From Oscillospiraceae bacterium (GTDB lineage Bacteria; Bacillota; Clostridia; Oscillospirales; Ruminococcaceae), in assembly GCA_022766785.1 (NCBI GenBank), contig JALEOL010000096.1, positions 1-36,481 of the forward strand: a stretch of DNA of 36,481 nt. The letters are read 5' to 3'. The position numbers and the translations under genes are program-made. The notes beneath the pieces are model-generated. The model ran no database searches. It had not been told where the DNA came from and worked only from the letters and a program-made list of their open reading frames with translations. Shown here piece by piece: positions 33,096 through 36,481 of the stretch. Numbering within the stretch: the first letter of the stretch is position 1; the number at the start of each line of letters is the position of its first letter.

Positions 33096-34538
33096 TCATA
33101 CGCCTGCGAGCTTTTCGTTTGCGGAATCAAGCTCAGCCTGGACTGCCGCGCGTATTGTTTCACGGGTCTGAGTCCAGCTTGCGCCGCTGTTGTAGCCTTC
33201 CTTCATCGGGTTGTTGATAAGGTCGCCTATCTTGGGAGTAACAGCGTTGTACATCTCAATAACGGGGTGCTCGGCGGTCATTTCGTTTACCAGCTGGTAC
33301 ATATCCCACTGCTCCTGAGTCCAGTTGTACTCCTCAAACGCCTGGCGCTTGCCGATCTCCACGGCAGCCTCGCTGTCGCGGGTAGCCATTGCGCAGTTGA
33401 GGTAAGCAGCAACGCCCTCGGGGTTCTTTGCTCCCTTTACGAGGGAGAAGCCGGATACTCTTGCAGGGAGGTAGTATTCGTCAGCGTAGGGGCATTTCGG
33501 CATGGGAACGAACATTACGTCCGCCTGGCTGCTTGCGAAATCCTGAATGTAGTTGTTGTAAGGATACATCGCGTACAGTCCCACAGGATAGAACAGCGTC
33601 TTGCCCTCTGAAAGGCGCTTGGGCTGTACCTGCCAGTTATACTGCGCCTTGGGGAACTGCAGGTTGTTCTTGTTCATATCCAGCATGAAAGCCTGCGCCT
33701 TTTCGATCATTGCGTTGTCGAGGTTGTGAACGATCTTGCCGTCCTCCATACCGATATAGGGCTTTCCGGTCGTCAGTGAGAAGCCACCCTCGAACCACCA
33801 GCCGTCTGTCGCGAATTTCTCGGAGTCAACATCACAGAACTTTATCATCATGTTCCAGAAGGTTTCCCATGTCCAGTTGCCCTCTTTGAGAAGCTCTGCC
33901 GGGTCGTCAAGGTCGTTGTCGATGATCGTGTTCTTGTTGTAGAACATAACGCAGTCGCCCTCAACGTCAACAGCGCCGACATAGTGCTCTCCTTCAAACG
34001 CGAACTGTTCGTTGACTGCGCTCATGGGTGCCCACAGGTCGCTGCTGAAATCAATGTAGTCGTCCAGCGGATCGAACATGCCGTTCATAGCGCCCTTGGG
34101 GAATACGTCCATATCGCCTGCGCTGAACATATCCGGGGAGTCGTCTGCCTGAACCAGTACTGCCAGCTTGTCGAAGCGGCTGTCCCAGGGGGTCTCGATG
34201 TATTCTATCCTGCCGCCGTACTGGGTCTGGAACATCTCCAGAGCCGGAGCGATGGGCTGATCCTCCTTCGGGTTGAGATCCCAGGAGGACAGGAACTTTA
34301 CAGTACCGTTCTCGAGCTTTTCTGCGCCGATATCTATCTCTGCGATCTTTTCAGCGTCTTCCTGTTTCATGGTTGCGGTGGTGGCTGCGGTGGTAGCCTG
34401 TGCCGGAGCGTTTCCGCTTGTCGCGGAGGAGCCGCCTGACGAATTACCGCTTACCGGAGTCTCATCTTCGCAGCCGGCAACCGCAAGTACCATGCACATT
34501 GCTGCCGCTGCTGCTGTAATTCTACGGAGTGATTTCAT
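33096..34538 (-). CDS. Extracellular solute-binding lipoprotein (family 1, sugar type)
   Basis: 480 residues. Lipoprotein signal with lipobox AVAGC (Cys23), a Ser/Gly/Thr-Ala linker, then a family 1 binding-protein fold: VKFLSSWDLNPKED, FQTQYGGRIEYIETPWDSRF, LAVLVQADDSPDMFSAGDMD, LKEGNWTWETFWNMMIKF, and GVAAYLNCAMATRD near the C-terminus. Such proteins deliver oligosaccharides to ABC importers, but no permease or ATPase gene is adjacent, so it may work with an unlinked transporter or act as a sensor. It is the second gene of a minus-strand pair, 26 bases after the surface-anchored protein, with a ribosome binding site (AAAGGA) upstream and a strong terminator downstream. Confidence 0.88.
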   Translation of the reverse strand: MKSLRRITAAAAAMCMVLAVAGCEDETPVSGNSSGGSSATSGNAPAQATTAATTATMKQEDAEKIAEIDIGAEKLENGTVKFLSSWDLNPKEDQPIAPALEMFQTQYGGRIEYIETPWDSRFDKLAVLVQADDSPDMFSAGDMDVFPKGAMNGMFDPLDDYIDFSSDLWAPMSAVNEQFAFEGEHYVGAVDVEGDCVMFYNKNTIIDNDLDDPAELLKEGNWTWETFWNMMIKFCDVDSEKFATDGWWFEGGFSLTTGKPYIGMEDGKIVHNLDNAMIEKAQAFMLDMNKNNLQFPKAQYNWQVQPKRLSEGKTLFYPVGLYAMYPYNNYIQDFASSQADVMFVPMPKCPYADEYYLPARVSGFSLVKGAKNPEGVAAYLNCAMATRDSEAAVEIGKRQAFEEYNWTQEQWDMYQLVNEMTAEHPVIEMYNAVTPKIGDLINNPMKEGYNSGASWTQTRETIRAAVQAELDSANEKLAGV

Positions 34539-34564
34539 GAGGATCAGTCCTTTCGTTTGTAATA

Positions 34565-35206
34565 TTACTTTCTTCTGGAAGCGAGAAGTACGCCGGCTGC
34601 GATAACTGCCGCGCCTGCAGCAACTGCCACGCCGGGTACTCCGGTGTCGGGGTTGCCCTTGGAGGGAGTGGTAGTTTCGGTGTTTGCTGCGGTATCGTCA
34701 GCGGTAGTATCTGCTGCGCCGGTATCAGCGTCAGTGTCAGCGGGTTCGTCTTCTGCAGGAGCTGCAACAGGCTCGTCAGAGAAGGTCATCTCGTACAGTT
34801 CGATACCGTGACCCATGATAGCCATGCCTGCAACCTGGAGGTGCTCCAGCGCGTCCGCCGGGATAGTGAAGCTGATAGAGGAGCTTTCAACGTCGATAAC
34901 GTAGCTGTCGCCGCTCTCGGAAAGCTCAACGCCGTTCAGATCGCTGATGAAAGGCCAGCCTGCGTCGTTTACCATGGGCTTGATGCACCAGTAATCCTGA
35001 CCGGAGAGATCGGCGAGTGTAGCGTCGGTCTTGTAGGTGATGGTAACGGTGGTGTCGGTGGTGACGTCAGCGAATTCCTCGGCACCGATAGTAACGCTTG
35101 TGCTCCAGCCGAAGCCGAGATCGGTGTTGATGTCGTATGCTGACGCGGCGGTGGTGATTGCAGCAGCTGCTGCAACAGATGCGATGATAGAAATGCTCTT
35201 TTTCAT
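34565..35206 (-). CDS. Surface-anchored protein with NPDTG sorting signal
   Basis: 213 residues. Signal peptide (MKKSISIIASVAAAAAITTA, cleavage near ASA-YD), a beta-rich domain of about 125 residues (GFGWSTSVTIGAEEFADVTT, TVTITYKTD, DYWCIKPMVNDAGW, SYVIDVESSSISFTIPADAL) that resembles jelly-roll carbohydrate-binding modules, a Thr/Asp/Ala-rich linker, then NPDTGVPG, a hydrophobic stretch and terminal RRK. The last three form a non-canonical sortase signal (NPDTG in place of LPxTG). Carbohydrate binding is my inference from the fold-like pattern and the downstream sugar-binding protein. AGAAAGGAAG precedes the ATG. It is divergent from the AraC-family gene. Confidence 0.85.
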   Translation of the reverse strand: MKKSISIIASVAAAAAITTAASAYDINTDLGFGWSTSVTIGAEEFADVTTDTTVTITYKTDATLADLSGQDYWCIKPMVNDAGWPFISDLNGVELSESGDSYVIDVESSSISFTIPADALEHLQVAGMAIMGHGIELYEMTFSDEPVAAPAEDEPADTDADTGAADTTADDTAANTETTTPSKGNPDTGVPGVAVAAGAAVIAAGVLLASRRK

Positions 35207-35412
35207 GATGTATTCTTCCTTTCTCCGGAATTGTTTTCCGTTTCGTTGATTAGATTATATCATTTACCTAACTTTCTTTATATCAGAATTTTAATATTTT
35301 TGTCGTCGGTTTATCTGAATTTCTTGACGAACTCGAAAAAATTTTGTATAATATATCTTAACAAGGGAAAGCATTTCATTTATAATAAGGAAAACATGAA
35401 AGGAAGAATGAC
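35207..35412. promoter_or_regulatory. Divergent promoters between the surface protein and the AraC gene
   Basis: Plus strand: TTGACG (35324-35329), 17 bases, TATAAT (35347-35352) drives the AraC gene. Minus strand: TATAAT at 35259-35254 with a poor -35, the pattern expected of an activator-dependent promoter for the surface protein and sugar-binding protein genes. Control by the divergent AraC-family protein is a reasonable guess. Confidence 0.65.
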
Positions 35413-36180
35413 ATGAGCAAATTGCATAAGGAGCTTTCACGAATTGAATTCGAGATGCGCGAGAGTTCCATGAAGCATACCCCTGTGGAAAACGAAATGC
35501 GGTTCTATGAGGCGGTCAAGCGCGGCGATCTGAACGGCGTAAAAGCGCTGTCCACTCCGCTTGGCGGCGAGGGCTTCGGAGTACTGTCCACTGACCGGCT
35601 GCGCAATCTGAGATACCACCTGATAATCACCGTGTCGTTCATCACGCGCTTTTGCGTGGAGGGCGGAATGGAGCGCGAGACCGCGTACAATCTCAGCGAT
35701 ATTTACATAAGAAAAGCGGATACCGCCGCGTCGGAGCAGGAGATAAACCTGATACATTCCGAGCTTATCACCGATTTCACCGAACGAATGGCGAAGCTTA
35801 AAAAGAGCAGCAGCTACTGCTACCAGGTCACAAAGTGTATGGAGTACGTCTACGACCACTTGCACGAGAAGCTGATGGTAAGCGATATCGCGGCTGAACT
35901 GGGGCTTTCGGTGCAGTATCTGTCGAAGCTGTTCCGGACGGAGACCGGGATACCGCTAAACCGATATATCCTCAAGAAAAAGATAGACGCTGCCTGCCAG
36001 ATGCTGAAATATTCACAGTATGAGGCGGTGGACGTGGGCAATTTCCTTGCGTTCAGCTCCCACAGCCATTTTATACAGAAATTCCGCGAGGAGACAGGGC
36101 TGACCCCGAAGCAGTACCGGGAGAAGTACTTTCACTCTTCCTCGGGAATGAAAGCAGGAGTGGATATCAAAGACGACTAA
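35413..36180 (+). CDS. AraC family transcriptional regulator
   Basis: 255 residues. The C-terminal part (about 145-240) has the two helix-turn-helix motifs of the AraC/XylS class: LMVSDIAAELGLSVQYLSKL then FLAFSSHSHFIQKFREETGL followed by TPKQYREKYF. The N-terminal 140 residues have no cupin signature I can recognise; they look helical and lack membrane segments, so ligand or partner is unknown. GAAAGGAAG precedes the ATG. Transcribed away from the surface protein/sugar-binding protein pair, its likely target. The stop TAA (36178-36180) abuts a mobile element and is duplicated on its far side. Confidence 0.9.
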   Translation: MSKLHKELSRIEFEMRESSMKHTPVENEMRFYEAVKRGDLNGVKALSTPLGGEGFGVLSTDRLRNLRYHLIITVSFITRFCVEGGMERETAYNLSDIYIRKADTAASEQEINLIHSELITDFTERMAKLKKSSSYCYQVTKCMEYVYDHLHEKLMVSDIAAELGLSVQYLSKLFRTETGIPLNRYILKKKIDAACQMLKYSQYEAVDVGNFLAFSSHSHFIQKFREETGLTPKQYREKYFHSSSGMKAGVDIKDD

Positions 36181-36340
36181 TACTAATAACCATTTAAACT
36201 CAGGAAATCTTTGCAGAAATCCAGCACCGCTATCTTCGTCAAAGAAACTTGACGTACATACAGTACGCCTGCGTTTCTTTTCCTAGATATCGGTACTGTC
36301 TTTCAACAAATCTTTTCCTTCGTTTAAACGGTTATTAGTA
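36181..36340 (+). mobile_element. MITE-like palindromic element, copy 3 (160 bp)
   Basis: Starts TACTAATAACC and ends GGTTATTAGTA; the inner arms are also complementary (for example AGCACCGCTATC against GATATCGGTACTGT, and AAAGAAACTTGACGTAC against GTACGCCTGCGTTTCTTTT), so the whole unit folds as one long imperfect hairpin. Same length as copy 1 in the opposite orientation. Flanked by TAA on both sides (36178-36180 and 36341-36343); the left TAA is the stop codon of the AraC gene. No coding capacity. Confidence 0.88.
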
Positions 36341-36443
36341 TAAATCTGCGATATTTTTATTCGCTTTTTTATATATCCGTTCGGGCTTTTGTGATAAAAT
36401 CAGAGCATAAACAAAAGCCTCTCTCAGAAAGGAACGTGTTATT
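36341..36443 (+). promoter_or_regulatory. Short upstream region of the last gene
   Basis: TGATAAAAT (36392-36400) may be a -10 for the gene starting at 36444; no clear -35 is seen. AGAAAGGAA at 36426-36434 is its ribosome binding site. Confidence 0.45.
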
Positions 36444-36481
36444 ATGAAAAAGCATGTAATCGGTATCATAGCGATCGCGGC
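36444..36481 (+). CDS. Start of an exported protein, cut by the window end
   Basis: Only 12 complete codons are present: MKKHVIGIIAIA. Lysines followed by a hydrophobic run are the start of a signal peptide or membrane anchor. AAAGGAA lies at good spacing upstream. Nothing can be said about function. Confidence 0.6.
   Translation, partial: MKKHVIGIIAIA

Noticed and set aside
1-36481. CRISPR array, tRNA, rRNA, prophage or integron
   Set aside because: No regularly spaced direct repeats, no cloverleaf or rRNA-like sequence, and no integrase or phage structural genes were recognised. DUF5131 alone is not evidence for a prophage.

Overview
The window looks like a chromosomal segment of an anaerobic gut Firmicute, most likely in or near Ruminococcus (Ruminococcaceae/Oscillospiraceae). 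The evidence is moderately high GC with strong GGAGG ribosome binding sites and TTGACA-17-TATAAT promoters, starch and maltodextrin genes under LacI regulators, Ser/Thr-rich lipoprotein linkers, an NPDTG-type surface anchor and oxygen-sensitive Fe-S enzymes. No rRNA, tRNA, CRISPR, prophage or intact transposase gene was seen.

Layout. Positions 1-2520 hold a minus-strand pair: a zinc-ribbon/Ser-Thr kinase/LRR membrane protein and a small HTH protein. Positions 2680-5310 hold a choloylglycine-hydrolase family enzyme with a GNAT acetyltransferase, then a separate secreted protein with a consensus promoter. Positions 5430-17970 form a starch/maltodextrin region: LacI regulator, malQ and glgP; then a maltose-type ABC transporter (malEFG) that is clearly decaying; a second LacI regulator; a lipoprotein alpha-amylase broken by one TAG; and an intact type I pullulanase. 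Positions 18000-31140 form a reductive pyrimidine-degradation region: Fe-type alcohol dehydrogenase, an M20-type N-carbamoyl amidohydrolase, an NMT1/SsuA-type ABC importer, dihydropyrimidinase, a dihydropyrimidine dehydrogenase lacking FAD/NADPH domains, a PucR regulator, a class III aminotransferase and an unknown 137-residue protein. Positions 31180-36481 hold a small lipoprotein, a hairpin-rich repeat element, a DUF5131-type protein, a minus-strand surface protein plus sugar-binding lipoprotein, an AraC regulator, and the start of another exported protein.

How the genes work together. The pyrimidine genes fit uracil/thymine import, reduction to dihydropyrimidine, ring opening to N-carbamoyl-beta-alanine, release of beta-alanine with CO2 and NH3, transamination to malonic semialdehyde, and reduction to 3-hydroxypropionate. 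The three transcription starts of this region share a 15-base palindromic motif (GTGCYGYGGCACAAC), a candidate PucR-family site. Two of the leaders contain an intrinsic terminator before the first gene, suggesting attenuation.

Most unusual points. (1) The importer's substrate-binding lipoprotein appears circularly permuted: the segment that begins every ordinary NMT1-family protein is at its C-terminus. (2) Three copies of a palindromic MITE-like element are each flanked by a 3-bp TNA duplication; two insertions fall exactly on stop codons and the third lies in the leader of the LacI-malQ-glgP operon. (3) Dihydropyrimidine dehydrogenase has mammalian-type domains I, IV and V but not the FAD and NADPH domains, and no partner subunit is encoded nearby. 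(4) The maltodextrin transporter and amylase carry independent nonsense mutations, frameshifts and deletions while the neighbouring enzymes and regulators remain intact.
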